From Mycobacterium colombiense (lineage in GTDB: Bacteria; Actinomycetota; Actinomycetes; Mycobacteriales; Mycobacteriaceae), in NCBI RefSeq assembly GCF_003284935.1, contig NZ_QMEV01000005.1, positions 103,068-167,067 on the forward strand: DNA of 64,000 nt, given 5' to 3'. The position numbers were made by a program, and so were the translations under genes. This document shows positions 25,459 through 34,599 of the stretch, piece by piece. The stretch's first letter is position 1. Each line of letters opens with the position of its first letter. Under the pieces are notes generated by a model. That model worked only from the letters and a program-made list of their open reading frames with translations, had not been told where the DNA came from and searched no databases.

Positions 25459-26675
25459 TTCGGCGCGACCCGCTCGAAGACGGCAGCCAATCCCTGGCCG
25501 CCGCCGATGCACATAGTCTCAAGGCCGTAGCGCGCCTGGCGGCGATGGAGTTCACGCGCCAGGGTGGCCAGCATCCGCCCGCCCGTCGCACCCACCGGAT
25601 GTCCCAGCGAGATCCCCGAACCGTGCACGTTGGTGCGCTCGTGATCGGCGGCGCCGAACTTCCATTCCCGCATCACCGCAAGCGCTTGCGCGGCAAAGGC
25701 CTCGTTGAGCTCGATGAGGTCGATGTCGGACAGCCGCAGACCCGCCTTGGCCAGCGCCACCTCGGTCGCGGGCACCGGCCCGATGCCCATGACCTTGGGC
25801 GCGATTCCCGCCACGCCCCACGACACCAGGCGCACCAACGGCTTCAGGCCGTATTCGTCGGCCTTCTCCGGTGTGGTGACCACGCACATCGAAGCCGCGT
25901 CGTTCTGCCCACTGGCGTTGCCGGCGGTGACGGTGGCCTCCGGATCCTCTTTCACCAGAACGGGTTTGAGCTTGCCCAGCGATTCGACCGAGGTGTCGGC
26001 GCGCGGGTGCTCGTCGGTGTCGATGAGTTCCTCACCGGTGCGGGTGGGCACCGCGACCGGGATGATCTCCTCGACCAGAATGCCGTCCTTCTGCGCGGCG
26101 ACGGCACGCTGATGGGATCGCACCGCCAGCTCGTCCTGTTCCCGGCGCGAAATACCGTACTGGCGGCGCAGATTCTCGGCCGTCTCCAGCATTCCCCCCG
26201 GCACCGGGTAGTTCCGCCCGCCGGCGGTCGTGCGCCCCCGGGCCAGCCCGTCGTGCACCCGCACACCGGTGCGGGCCCCGCCCCAGCGCATGTCGGTGGA
26301 ATAGAAGGCGACGTTGCTCATGCTTTCGCAACCCCCGGCGACCACGAGGTCGTTGTCCCCCGCGCCCACCTGCAGGCAGGCCTGGATCACCGCCTGCAGG
26401 CCCGAGCCGCACCGCCGGTCGACCTGCATGCCCGGAACCGTTACCGGCAGGCCGGAATCCAGCGCCACCACGCGCCCGATCGCGGGCGCATCGCTGTTGG
26501 GGTAGCAGTGGCCGAGGATCACGTCCTGGACGGCGTCGGGCGCCAGCCCGGTCCGCTCCAGCAGCCCATTGAGCGCGGTGACACCGAGGTCGACGGCGCT
26601 GAGCGCCTTGAACATTCCGCCGTAGCGGCCGATCGGGGTCCGAACGGGTTCGCAGACGACGGCCTCGACACTCAT
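25455..26675 (-). CDS. Acetyl-CoA C-acyltransferase (thiolase)
   Basis: A 406-residue degradative-type thiolase that cleaves 3-ketoacyl-CoA. The nucleophile Cys is in DRRCGSGLQ (residue ~88), the NEAFA motif is at the usual place, GHPVGATG holds the catalytic His, and the second Cys is in MCIGGGQG. All residues missing from the Ltp-like protein at position 2 are intact here. It is coupled to the SDR upstream (ATGA) and to the CoA transferase downstream. Confidence 0.91.
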   Translation of the reverse strand: MSVEAVVCEPVRTPIGRYGGMFKALSAVDLGVTALNGLLERTGLAPDAVQDVILGHCYPNSDAPAIGRVVALDSGLPVTVPGMQVDRRCGSGLQAVIQACLQVGAGDNDLVVAGGCESMSNVAFYSTDMRWGGARTGVRVHDGLARGRTTAGGRNYPVPGGMLETAENLRRQYGISRREQDELAVRSHQRAVAAQKDGILVEEIIPVAVPTRTGEELIDTDEHPRADTSVESLGKLKPVLVKEDPEATVTAGNASGQNDAASMCVVTTPEKADEYGLKPLVRLVSWGVAGIAPKVMGIGPVPATEVALAKAGLRLSDIDLIELNEAFAAQALAVMREWKFGAADHERTNVHGSGISLGHPVGATGGRMLATLARELHRRQARYGLETMCIGGGQGLAAVFERVAPK

Positions 26676-27412
26676 AGGTGGCGGCCGCCGGTGATTTCCA
26701 TGACCGTGCCGGTCATATACGACGACAGATCCGACGCCAGGAACAGCGCCACGCTGGCGACCTCACTGGGCTCACCCGCGCGGCCCAGCGGCACCTCGGC
26801 GACCTTGGAATCCCAAATGCGCTGTGGCATAGCCTCTGTCATCGCCGAGCGGATCAGTCCGGGTGCGATCGCGTTCACCCGGACGCCGAGGTAGGCCAGC
26901 TCCTTGGCGGCGGCCTTGGTCATGCCGACGATGCCGGCCTTGGCCGCCGAGTAGTTGGTCTGGCCGATCATGCCGACCTTGCCGGACACCGAGGACATGT
27001 TGATGATGGCGCCGCGCTTGTTCTCCCGCATGACGGCCGCGGCCAGCCTGGTGCCGTTCCACGTCCCCTTCAGATGCACGTTGATGACCTGATCGAACTG
27101 CTCCTCGGTCATCGTGCGCATCGTTGCGTCGCGGGTGATCCCGGCGTTGTTGACCATGATGTCCAGGCCGCCGAAACGCTCGACCGCGGTCTGGATCAGG
27201 GTTTCGACCTCGGAGGACTTGGTGACGTCGCACCGGACGGCCACCGCCACGTCGTCGCCGCCCAACCGCTTGGCCACGACCTGGGTTTCCTCGAGGTTGA
27301 CGTCGCCGAGCACCACTCGCGCGCCCTCGGCGACGAAGCGCTCCGCGATGGCCAGACCCAGCCCCTGCGCTCCGCCGGTGATTACCGCGGTCTGACCCGT
27401 CAGCATCGCCAC
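26672..27412 (-). CDS. FabG-like 3-oxoacyl reductase (SDR)
   Basis: A 246-residue classical SDR with [17 protein letters not shown], catalytic Ser in NMSSVSG, YSAAK and the C-terminal [13 protein letters not shown]. It resembles beta-ketoacyl reductases; next to a thiolase it probably oxidises 3-hydroxyacyl-CoA. First gene of the operon SDR, thiolase, CoA transferase, acyl-CoA dehydrogenase, GntR, with a 4-bp start/stop overlap to the thiolase gene. Divergent from the acyl-CoA dehydrogenase at 27536. Confidence 0.88.
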   Translation of the reverse strand: MAMLTGQTAVITGGAQGLGLAIAERFVAEGARVVLGDVNLEETQVVAKRLGGDDVAVAVRCDVTKSSEVETLIQTAVERFGGLDIMVNNAGITRDATMRTMTEEQFDQVINVHLKGTWNGTRLAAAVMRENKRGAIINMSSVSGKVGMIGQTNYSAAKAGIVGMTKAAAKELAYLGVRVNAIAPGLIRSAMTEAMPQRIWDSKVAEVPLGRAGEPSEVASVALFLASDLSSYMTGTVMEITGGRHL

Positions 27413-27466
27413 TTTCGATCACCCATCCTTCACTGTCGTCGCCTCCACCGGGCACGTCTGAAGCAA

Positions 27467-27482
27467 ATATCATATTTGATAT
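27467..27482. promoter_or_regulatory. Perfect AT-rich palindrome in divergent promoter
   Basis: ATATCA-TATT-TGATAT, six-base perfect arms around a 4-bp spacer, in otherwise GC-rich DNA. It sits 54 bp from both the SDR start (27412) and the acyl-CoA dehydrogenase start (27536), so one dimeric regulator could control both operons. The GntR protein encoded at 22350 is the obvious candidate; binding is inferred. Confidence 0.6.
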
Positions 27483-27535
27483 AGGATCCTGCTCTGAACC
27501 GGGGTGCCCCGGATCCAGAGAGGAGTGTGGAGCCC

Positions 27536-28720
27536 ATGGCCACCGCCGAAGTCGCGGAAGTCTCCGACGAGGACTTCCGCGAGATCCTCGCTCAGACAAG
27601 GCAATTCGTGCGCAGTGTGGTCGTCCCCCGCGAGCAGGAGATCCTGGACACCGACCGCGTGCCCGACGATCTGCGCGACGAGGCCAAGAAGATGGGCCTG
27701 TTCGGCTACGCGATCCCCCAGGAGTGGGGCGGCCTTGGCCTCAACCTGATGCAGGACGTCGAGCTGGCGATGGAGCTGGGCTACACGTCGCTGGCCCTGC
27801 GGTCGATGTTCGGCACCAACAACGGCATCGCCGGGCAGGTGCTGGTGGGGTTCGGCACCGACGAACAGAAATCCCGCTGGCTGGAGTCGATCGCGTCCGG
27901 CGACGTCGTCGCCTCCTTCGCGCTCACCGAACCCGGCGCCGGATCGAACCCCGCCGGCTTGCGCACCAAGGCCGTTCGTGACGGCTCCGAACAAGGCGGG
28001 GACTGGGTGATCTCCGGGCAGAAGCGCTTCATCACCAACGCGCCCGTCGCCGATCTGTTCGTGGTGTTCGCGCGCACCCGGCCCGCCGACGACCAGGGTC
28101 CGGGGATCGCCGTCTTTCTGGTGCCGGCGGACGCCGCGGGCGTCGAGGTGGGCGCCAAGGACGCCAAGATGGGCCAGGAAGGCGCCTGGACGGCCGACGT
28201 CAACTTCACCGACGTCCGCGTCGGTCCCGAGGCGCTCGTCGGCGGCAGTGAAGATCACGGATACCGAGCGGCCATGACCTCGTTGGCCCGCGGCCGGGTG
28301 CACATCGCCGCCCTCGCGGTGGGCGCCGCGCAACGCGCGCTCGACGAATCGGTGTCCTACGCCGCCACCGCGACGCAGGGCGGAACGCCCATCGGCAGCT
28401 TCCAGTTGGTGCAGGGCATGCTCGCCGACCAGCAGACCGGGGTGATGGCGGGCCGCGCGCTGGTGCGCGAGGCGGCCCGCCTGTGGGTCGCCGGCGAGGA
28501 TCGCCGGATCGCGCCCTCGGCCGCCAAGGTCTTCTGCACCGAGATGGCCGGCAACGTCGCGGACCTCGCGGTGCAGATCCATGGCGGCGCCGGTTACATG
28601 AGAGGCGTTGCCGTCGAACGCATTTACCGTGACGTGCGCCTGCTGCGGCTGTACGAGGGCACCAGTGAGATTCAGCGTTTGATCATCGGATCGAACCTCG
28701 TCAAGGCGGCGCAACGATAA
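27536..28720 (+). CDS. Acyl-CoA dehydrogenase
   Basis: A 394-residue FAD-dependent enzyme. It has FALTEPGAGSNPAGL, KRFITNAPVADLF and IHGGAGYMRG, and the catalytic Glu is in LYEGTSEIQRLIIG. The ATG at 27536 is preferred: AGGAG lies 10 bp upstream, whereas an in-frame GTG 9 bp earlier would be too close to that site. It is divergent from the beta-oxidation operon across the shared palindrome and 40 bp ahead of the mycofactocin-type SDR, so probably the same regulon. Confidence 0.9.
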   Translation: MATAEVAEVSDEDFREILAQTRQFVRSVVVPREQEILDTDRVPDDLRDEAKKMGLFGYAIPQEWGGLGLNLMQDVELAMELGYTSLALRSMFGTNNGIAGQVLVGFGTDEQKSRWLESIASGDVVASFALTEPGAGSNPAGLRTKAVRDGSEQGGDWVISGQKRFITNAPVADLFVVFARTRPADDQGPGIAVFLVPADAAGVEVGAKDAKMGQEGAWTADVNFTDVRVGPEALVGGSEDHGYRAAMTSLARGRVHIAALAVGAAQRALDESVSYAATATQGGTPIGSFQLVQGMLADQQTGVMAGRALVREAARLWVAGEDRRIAPSAAKVFCTEMAGNVADLAVQIHGGAGYMRGVAVERIYRDVRLLRLYEGTSEIQRLIIGSNLVKAAQR

Positions 28721-28760
28721 ACCTGGCCGCGCAACGGTCGAAACCAGCAGAGGAGCAACG

Positions 28761-29582
28761 ATGAGCGGCAGGCTTGCCGGAAAAGTGGCATTCATCACCG
28801 GCGCGGCCCGGGGCCAGGGTCGGGCGCACGCGGTGCGCCTGGCTTCCGAAGGCGCCGACATCATCGCCGTCGACATCGCCGGCAAGCTCCCGTCCTGCGT
28901 GCCCTACGATCCGGCGACTCCCGATGACCTGAGCGAAACGGTGCGCCTGGTCGAAGCCGCGAATCGCCGGATCATCGCCTCGGTCATCGACACCCGCGAC
29001 TTCGACGGTCTGCGAAAGGTCGTCGCCGACGGCGTCGCCGAGCTGGGCCGGCTGGACGTCATCGTCGCCAACGCCGGGGTCGCGGCTCCGCAGGCATGGG
29101 ATGAGATCACACCGGAGAATTTCCGTGACGTCATGGACATCAATGTGACCGGCACCTGGAACACCGTGATGGCCGGTGCGGACAAGATCATCGAGGGCGG
29201 CCGGGGCGGGTCGATCATCCTGATCAGTTCCGCGGCCGGTATGAAGATGCAGCCGTTCATGATTCACTACACCGCCAGCAAGCATGCGGTCACCGGGCTG
29301 GCGCGGGCCTTCGCCGCGGAACTGGGCAAGCATTCGATCCGGGTCAACAGCGTGCACCCGGGTCCGGTGAACACCCCGATGGGTTCCGGGGACATGGTCA
29401 CGGCGGTGGGCAAGACCATGGAGACCAACCCCCAGCTGTCGCACGTCCTCACCCCGTTTCTGCCCGACTGGGTCGCCGAGCCGGAGGAGATCGCCGACAC
29501 CGTGTGCTGGCTTGCCAGCGACGAATCACGCAAGGTCACCGCGGCCCAGATCCCGGTCGATCAGGGCTCGACGCAGTACTGA
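28761..29582 (+). CDS. Mycofactocin-coupled SDR-family oxidoreductase
   Basis: A 273-residue SDR with the hallmark start GKVAFITGAARGQGRAHAVRLA and an extra ~25-residue insertion after IIAVDIAG (residues ~37-70). This insertion is typical of the actinobacterial SDRs that hold NAD tightly and pass electrons to the peptide cofactor mycofactocin. Catalytic Ser is in LISSAAGM, with YTASK downstream. It probably oxidises an alcohol or hydroxyacyl intermediate. No mycofactocin biosynthesis genes lie in the window. A GGAG site precedes the ATG. Confidence 0.86.
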   Translation: MSGRLAGKVAFITGAARGQGRAHAVRLASEGADIIAVDIAGKLPSCVPYDPATPDDLSETVRLVEAANRRIIASVIDTRDFDGLRKVVADGVAELGRLDVIVANAGVAAPQAWDEITPENFRDVMDINVTGTWNTVMAGADKIIEGGRGGSIILISSAAGMKMQPFMIHYTASKHAVTGLARAFAAELGKHSIRVNSVHPGPVNTPMGSGDMVTAVGKTMETNPQLSHVLTPFLPDWVAEPEEIADTVCWLASDESRKVTAAQIPVDQGSTQY

Positions 29583-29636
29583 GCGCCCTTCGGGCGGATC
29601 GGGAATAGCTCCACCGCCCGGGCGTTTGCACTCGTC

Positions 29637-30065
29637 ATGAAAGCCTTCACCGAATCCGAGCGCCAGGAATTCCTCGCCGACAAGCATGTGGCCGTGTTGT
29701 CCGTCGACGCCGGTGACGGCCGGCCGCCGGCCAGCGTCCCGATCTGGTACGACTACACCCCCGGCGGAACCATCCGGATCATGACCGGGGCGTCCAGCCG
29801 CAAGGCCCGCCTGATCACGCAAGCGGGGGCGGTCACGCTGGTGGTGCAGCGCGAGGAGCCGCCGTATCAGTACGTCGTGGTCGAGGGCACGATCGTCGAG
29901 ACCACCAATCCGGCCCCGGCCGACCTACAGGAATCCATCGCCATCCGTTATCTCGGCGAGGAGGGCGGGCGCGCGTTCGTGCGCAGCATGGAAGGCGTCG
30001 AGGAGGTGCTGTTCACCATCCGCCCGGACCGCTGGCTCAGCGCCGACTTCACCGGCGACCTGTAG
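29637..30065 (+). CDS. PPOX-fold (pyridoxamine oxidase-like) flavin/F420 protein
   Basis: A 142-residue split-barrel protein. The N-terminal LADKHVAVLSVD, PPASVPIWYDY and a central SRKARLITQAG are typical of PPOX-class proteins that bind FMN or F420 and reduce varied small molecules. It lies 54 bp after the SDR and may belong to the same transcript. The cofactor cannot be decided from sequence alone. Confidence 0.78.
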   Translation: MKAFTESERQEFLADKHVAVLSVDAGDGRPPASVPIWYDYTPGGTIRIMTGASSRKARLITQAGAVTLVVQREEPPYQYVVVEGTIVETTNPAPADLQESIAIRYLGEEGGRAFVRSMEGVEEVLFTIRPDRWLSADFTGDL

Positions 30066-30068
30066 AGC

Positions 30069-30083
30069 CGCGATATATACGCG
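30069..30083. promoter_or_regulatory. Near-palindrome in promoter of LuxR-type regulator
   Basis: CGCGATATATACGCG: CGCG arms around ATATATA, 35 bp before the regulator's first ATG. The AT core could double as a -10 region. It may be a self-regulatory site; only symmetry and position support this. Confidence 0.35.
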
Positions 30084-30117
30084 CATCCGCCGATGTTTTG
30101 CGGCATGCGTTTAGCTG

Positions 30118-33100
30118 ATGCTGGCTACCATGAGCGAAGTCGATCCACGAGCGGACGTGCCGCCGTTGGACTGGAGCGAACTAGCCATGAACGAGCCCCT
30201 GCCGACCGGCACGGTGACGCTGCTCCTGGCCGATGTCCAAGGTTCGACGCAGCTATGGGACGCCCAGCCGCAGGAGATGACCGCGGCGATCGCGAAACTT
30301 GACCAGACACTTGGCGAGTTGGTCAGGACCCATCACGGAATTCGTCCGGTCGAGCAGGGTGAGGGTGACAGCTTCGTCATCGCTTTCAGCCGGGCGTCCG
30401 ACGCCGCGGCGTGCGCGCTCGCGTTGCAACGCGCTCCCCTGGCACCGCTACGGTTACGGATCGGCGTGCACACCGGCGAGGTGCAGTTGCGCGACGACAA
30501 CAACTATGTCGGGCCGGCCATCAACCGGACAGCTCGACTTCGCGAGCTCGCGCACGGCGGCCAGACGGTGTTGTCCGGCACCACCGGCGACCTGGTCGCC
30601 GACTCGCTGGCCGACGACGTGTGGTTGACGGACCTCGGCACCCATGCGTTGAGGGACCTGCCCCGACCTGAGCGGGTGTTACAGCTATGTCATCCCGATC
30701 TCTGCAACGAATTCCCGCCCCTTCGTAAGCGCGATACCGTTATCGCCCAACGCCTCCCCGCGCAGCTAACCAGCTTTGTCGGCCGCGACACCGAGATGGG
30801 TGACGTGCAAAGCATTCTCGCGCGGAACCGGTTGGTGACGCTGACCGGCGCCGGTGGCGTGGGCAAGACCCGCTTGGCTGTCCAGATTGCGGCCGCGATC
30901 GCAGGCGACTACGCCGACGGAATCTGCTATGTCGACCTGGCTCCGATCACCGACCCCGATCTGGTGCCGATCACCGCGGCGCGGACGTTGGGCCTGCCGG
31001 ACCACCCCGGGCGTTCCCCGGAGAAAAGCCTGCTGCAGTTCGTCGGCGACCGGCACATGCTGATGGTGCTCGACAACTGCGAACATCTGCTGGACGCCAG
31101 CGCGGCGCTCATTACGGCGTTGCTGGCGGCCTGCCCGCGGCTGACGGCGTTGGCGACGAGTCGCGAGCCGATCGGCGTCAGCGGCGAGGTGATATGGCGA
31201 GTGCCGTCGCTGTCCTTCGAGGGCGACGCCGCGCGACTCTTCGAAGACCGCGCCCACCACGCGCACCCCGGGTTCAGCGTCAATGACGACAATGCCGCCG
31301 CAGTCAACGAGATTTGTCGTCGGCTCGACGGCATGCCTCTGGCGATAGAGCTGGCGGCGGCGCGGGTGCGCGCGCTGTCGCCCAACGAGATTCTCGCCGG
31401 CCTGCAAGACCGGTTCCGGCTGTTGACCGGCGGGTCGCGGACGGCGGTGCGCCGCCAGCAGACATTGCAAGCCTCGGTGGACTGGTCACACGCCTTATTG
31501 ACTGAACCGGAGCGGACGTTGTTCCGCAGGCTTGGCGTTTTCATGGGCGGGTTCGACCTCGACGCCTGCCGACAGGTGGTCTGCGATGAGGATCTGGCGC
31601 CGCATCAGGTGCTGGATGTACTGGCTTTGTTGATCGACAAGTCACTGGTGATCGCCGAATCCTTGGGTAGCGCAACGCGATACCGATTGCTGGAAACGAT
31701 CCGCCAGTATGCGCAGGAACGGCTCAGCGCATCCGCTGAGGCCATCACCGTCCGGGACCGGCACCGGGACCACTACACCGCGATGGCCGCCGCGCTCGAT
31801 GCTCCGGGCCGCACCAGCCTGGAGCTTCTGCTCGACCAAGCTGAGGCCGAAATCGACAATCTGCGAGCCGCGTTCGCGTGGAGCCGGGAGAACTTTGACA
31901 CCGACAGCGCACTGCAGCTCGCCACCTCGCTGCTGCCGCTGTGGTTGACGCGGGGCCTGCCCAAGGAAGGATCGGACTGGCTTGACCTCGGCCTAGCCGA
32001 CGCCGACGCCCGGGGCGCCCATGTGACACCCCGGGCGATGGCGCGGGGGTTGGCCGACAAAGCATTTCTGGACAACATGCGGGACGCGGAAAGCCTTGCG
32101 CGAGCCCAGCGCTCGCTGGCAATAGCTCGCGAGCTGGATGATCCTGCGCTGCTGGCGCGCACCCTCACCGCCTGCGGCCGCCTCGCCGCCTGGAACCCCG
32201 AGTTGGCTCGACCGTATCTGTCGGAGGCGGAGGCTTTGGCCCGAGCCATGGGCGACCGGTGGCGGCTGAGCCAGATCCTTTACAGTCAGGCGCTCACCGC
32301 CATCGTCGGTGCGGGCGATCTGGACGCCGCGGTCGCCGCAGCGACGGAGGGCCGCGACGTCGCCGACGAGGTCGGCGACCGGGGCTATTCGCGCGGGTGC
32401 CGGTTTTGTCTTTCCGTAGTGCCATGGGTGCGAGGGGATATCGCCGAGGCCGAAAACCAGCTCCGGCAGCTGATGGTCGAAGCGGACGAGGCCCACGCCC
32501 TGATCTGGCAGGTGAATGCACGGTCGTACCTGTGTCTTGTGCTCGCCCATAGCGCACAGGCGGCCGAAGGCCGCGCCGTGGCGCTCGAGGCGCTAGACGG
32601 TGCCGCCGAGATCGGCCGGTACCAGGAAGGCGTGGTGTATGCGGCGCTGGCCTTTGCCGACCTCGCCGGCGGCGACATAGACGCGGCCGTCGATGCCAGC
32701 GCAGCGGCCCGCGAACGGTTCGGCGACCGGCCGCTTGCGGCTACGACTACCAAGCCCTCGGCGCAGGTCGCGCTCGCCCGTGGTGATTTGGCGTCGGCCC
32801 GTCGCTTCGCCGAGGACGACGTTGCCAGCGCGGTGGGGTGGTTCATGGTGGAGGCGTTGACCACGCGAGCGCGTGTGGCGTTGGCGGAAGACGAACCGGG
32901 GCAGGCCGAGCGCGACGTCCACGACGCGTTGATGCGCGCCGTGGAGACGGGAATCCACTCCCTCGTCCCCGACCTGCTGGAGTGTCTGGCCCGTCTGACC
33001 CACCTTGCCGGAAGCCACCTAGACGCGGCTAGGCTCTTCGGCGCGGCGCACGCCGTGCGCGAGCGAACGGGCATCGTCCGCTTCCGGGTATACGACGCCG

Positions 33101-33447
33101 AATACGACGCATCGGTGCTGGCGACGCGTCAAGCGTTGACAGAGAAGGAATTCGATGATGCCTGGGCCGCCGGCGCGGCCCTGTCCATGGACGAGGCGAT
33201 TGCCTACGCGCGCCGCGGCAGAGGCGAACGCAAGCGCCCGCCCAGCGGTTGGGACTCATTGACCCCGACCGAGCGTGACGTCGTCCGCCTCGTCAGCGAA
33301 GGACTGGGCAATAAGGACATCGGCGATCGGCTGTTCATCTCGCCTCGCACCGTACAGACGCACCTCACCCACGTGTATGCCAAACTCGGGCTCACGTCAC
33401 GGATGCAGTTGGCTCAGGAGGCGACTCGTCGATCAGTGCTCGATTAG
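30118..33447 (+). CDS. Cyclase-domain / NB-ARC ATPase / LuxR multidomain regulator
   Basis: A 1109-residue regulator. The N-terminal class III cyclase-homology domain (~30-185) has TLLLADVQGST, EGDSFVIAF, GVHTGEV and PAINRTARL, so most metal- and substrate-binding positions look intact. The ATPase domain (~215-480) has Walker A GAGGVGKT at ~243 and LMVLDNCEHLLD. A long TPR-like helical region follows, ending in a LuxR helix-turn-helix (~1047-1105, LTPTERDVVRLVSEGLGNKD). It resembles the M. tuberculosis Rv0890c/Rv1358/Rv2488c group. In-frame ATGs at 30130 and 30187 are alternative starts. Its end overlaps the converging phosphotransferase gene by 15 bp. Confidence 0.88.
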   Translation: MLATMSEVDPRADVPPLDWSELAMNEPLPTGTVTLLLADVQGSTQLWDAQPQEMTAAIAKLDQTLGELVRTHHGIRPVEQGEGDSFVIAFSRASDAAACALALQRAPLAPLRLRIGVHTGEVQLRDDNNYVGPAINRTARLRELAHGGQTVLSGTTGDLVADSLADDVWLTDLGTHALRDLPRPERVLQLCHPDLCNEFPPLRKRDTVIAQRLPAQLTSFVGRDTEMGDVQSILARNRLVTLTGAGGVGKTRLAVQIAAAIAGDYADGICYVDLAPITDPDLVPITAARTLGLPDHPGRSPEKSLLQFVGDRHMLMVLDNCEHLLDASAALITALLAACPRLTALATSREPIGVSGEVIWRVPSLSFEGDAARLFEDRAHHAHPGFSVNDDNAAAVNEICRRLDGMPLAIELAAARVRALSPNEILAGLQDRFRLLTGGSRTAVRRQQTLQASVDWSHALLTEPERTLFRRLGVFMGGFDLDACRQVVCDEDLAPHQVLDVLALLIDKSLVIAESLGSATRYRLLETIRQYAQERLSASAEAITVRDRHRDHYTAMAAALDAPGRTSLELLLDQAEAEIDNLRAAFAWSRENFDTDSALQLATSLLPLWLTRGLPKEGSDWLDLGLADADARGAHVTPRAMARGLADKAFLDNMRDAESLARAQRSLAIARELDDPALLARTLTACGRLAAWNPELARPYLSEAEALARAMGDRWRLSQILYSQALTAIVGAGDLDAAVAAATEGRDVADEVGDRGYSRGCRFCLSVVPWVRGDIAEAENQLRQLMVEADEAHALIWQVNARSYLCLVLAHSAQAAEGRAVALEALDGAAEIGRYQEGVVYAALAFADLAGGDIDAAVDASAAARERFGDRPLAATTTKPSAQVALARGDLASARRFAEDDVASAVGWFMVEALTTRARVALAEDEPGQAERDVHDALMRAVETGIHSLVPDLLECLARLTHLAGSHLDAARLFGAAHAVRERTGIVRFRVYDAEYDASVLATRQALTEKEFDDAWAAGAALSMDEAIAYARRGRGERKRPPSGWDSLTPTERDVVRLVSEGLGNKDIGDRLFISPRTVQTHLTHVYAKLGLTSRMQLAQEATRRSVLD

Positions 33448-34512
33448 GTCCAGCGTCCCGAGCTCGCGGATCGCCTGGCAGCCGCGGCTGAGCATGGTCA
33501 GCACCATGTCTTCACCGCGCTCGGTGGCTGCGGCGAACGCGAACCCCAGCGCCGAGATCAGCGGGGCCTGCAACACCCCGAGCCGGTAATCGTGCCAACA
33601 GGTTTCGCGGTCGTAGTCGCCGACGCCGCCGGCCGTCAGCGCGCGGTGATAGTCGGTGATGAGGTCCTCTTCGATGCTCGCGCGCAGTTGCGGATTGAGG
33701 CTGGTCGCGGTGAAGTACGCGAGATCCCGGGTCGGCAGACCCACGCCGAGCGTCTGCCAGTCCACTACGCTGACCCTGGTCCGCTCCGGATCGAACAGCA
33801 GGTTGTCCAGGCGATAGTCGCCGTGTAGCAGGGCGAACCGGTCATACTCGGACAACAGCCAGGGCGCGATCAAACGCATTGCCGCACTGAAGGTATCGCG
33901 ATCTGCGGCGCTCATCCGCTCGCCCAGCTTGTCCAGCGTGATGTCGGCGCTCACCTTCGCCACCTCGCCCATGCCGTCCGCACCGGCCTCATCCGGCCGG
34001 CCAAACGCGATGCCGGGGAAATCGAGCCAGACGGGATCGCACCAACTGGGTGCGTGCAGGCCGGCCAGCGCGGTAACCGCAAGGCGCGCCTCGGTTTCCC
34101 CGCAACCGACGAGCTGATCACCCTGCACCGCCGGCGCCTGATCCGCCAGCAGCAAGGCGAAATCCATTGCATCGTCGGTGATCTCGGAATAAAAGCACCG
34201 CGGCGTGGGCACCTGCACCCGATCCACCACCGACGAATAGAACGCGCATTCGCTGCGGTAGCCGATGACCACCCGGTCGCGCACCGTGTCGTCCTGGGCG
34301 GGCAGCTTGATGACAAAGGTCTGCGGCAGGTCCCCGGGATCCGTCGCGTAGCGCGCGGTGATCCGGTAGGTCGCCCCGGTCTGTCCGGTGCCGATCGCGA
34401 CCACGTCCACGTCGGCGACCTCGACGGGTGCGCCACCGCCGGACAGCGCGGCCGACAACCACTGCGGGGTCACGTCGCCGGGGTATCGCGGTATCGACAG
34501 CACAGCACTCAT
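33433..34512 (-). CDS. APH-like phosphotransferase family protein
   Basis: A 359-residue kinase-like fold of the aminoglycoside phosphotransferase/ecdysteroid-kinase type. It has the catalytic loop LLHGDYRLDNLLFD and the metal-binding VVDWQTLGVG, plus an N-lobe Lys in FVIKLPAQ. Mycobacteria carry many such proteins with unknown small-molecule substrates, and no resistance role can be claimed. The ATG at 34512 has AGGAGG upstream; the frame is open 57 bp further. It is separated by 88 bp from irtB on the same strand. Confidence 0.8.
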   Translation of the reverse strand: MSAVLSIPRYPGDVTPQWLSAALSGGGAPVEVADVDVVAIGTGQTGATYRITARYATDPGDLPQTFVIKLPAQDDTVRDRVVIGYRSECAFYSSVVDRVQVPTPRCFYSEITDDAMDFALLLADQAPAVQGDQLVGCGETEARLAVTALAGLHAPSWCDPVWLDFPGIAFGRPDEAGADGMGEVAKVSADITLDKLGERMSAADRDTFSAAMRLIAPWLLSEYDRFALLHGDYRLDNLLFDPERTRVSVVDWQTLGVGLPTRDLAYFTATSLNPQLRASIEEDLITDYHRALTAGGVGDYDRETCWHDYRLGVLQAPLISALGFAFAAATERGEDMVLTMLSRGCQAIRELGTLDLIEH

Positions 34513-34599
34513 ACGCAGCACGCCTCCTGTACGCGGACAGCTCCGTCCGACTGACAAACTGTAAGGCATACCGCAAGAGTTGCGGTCAACCGCGGTGCG

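Noticed and set aside
33433..34512. Antibiotic-resistance aminoglycoside kinase
   Set aside because: The catalytic loop fits the broad phosphotransferase fold, but such proteins are numerous in mycobacteria and nothing here points to an antibiotic substrate.
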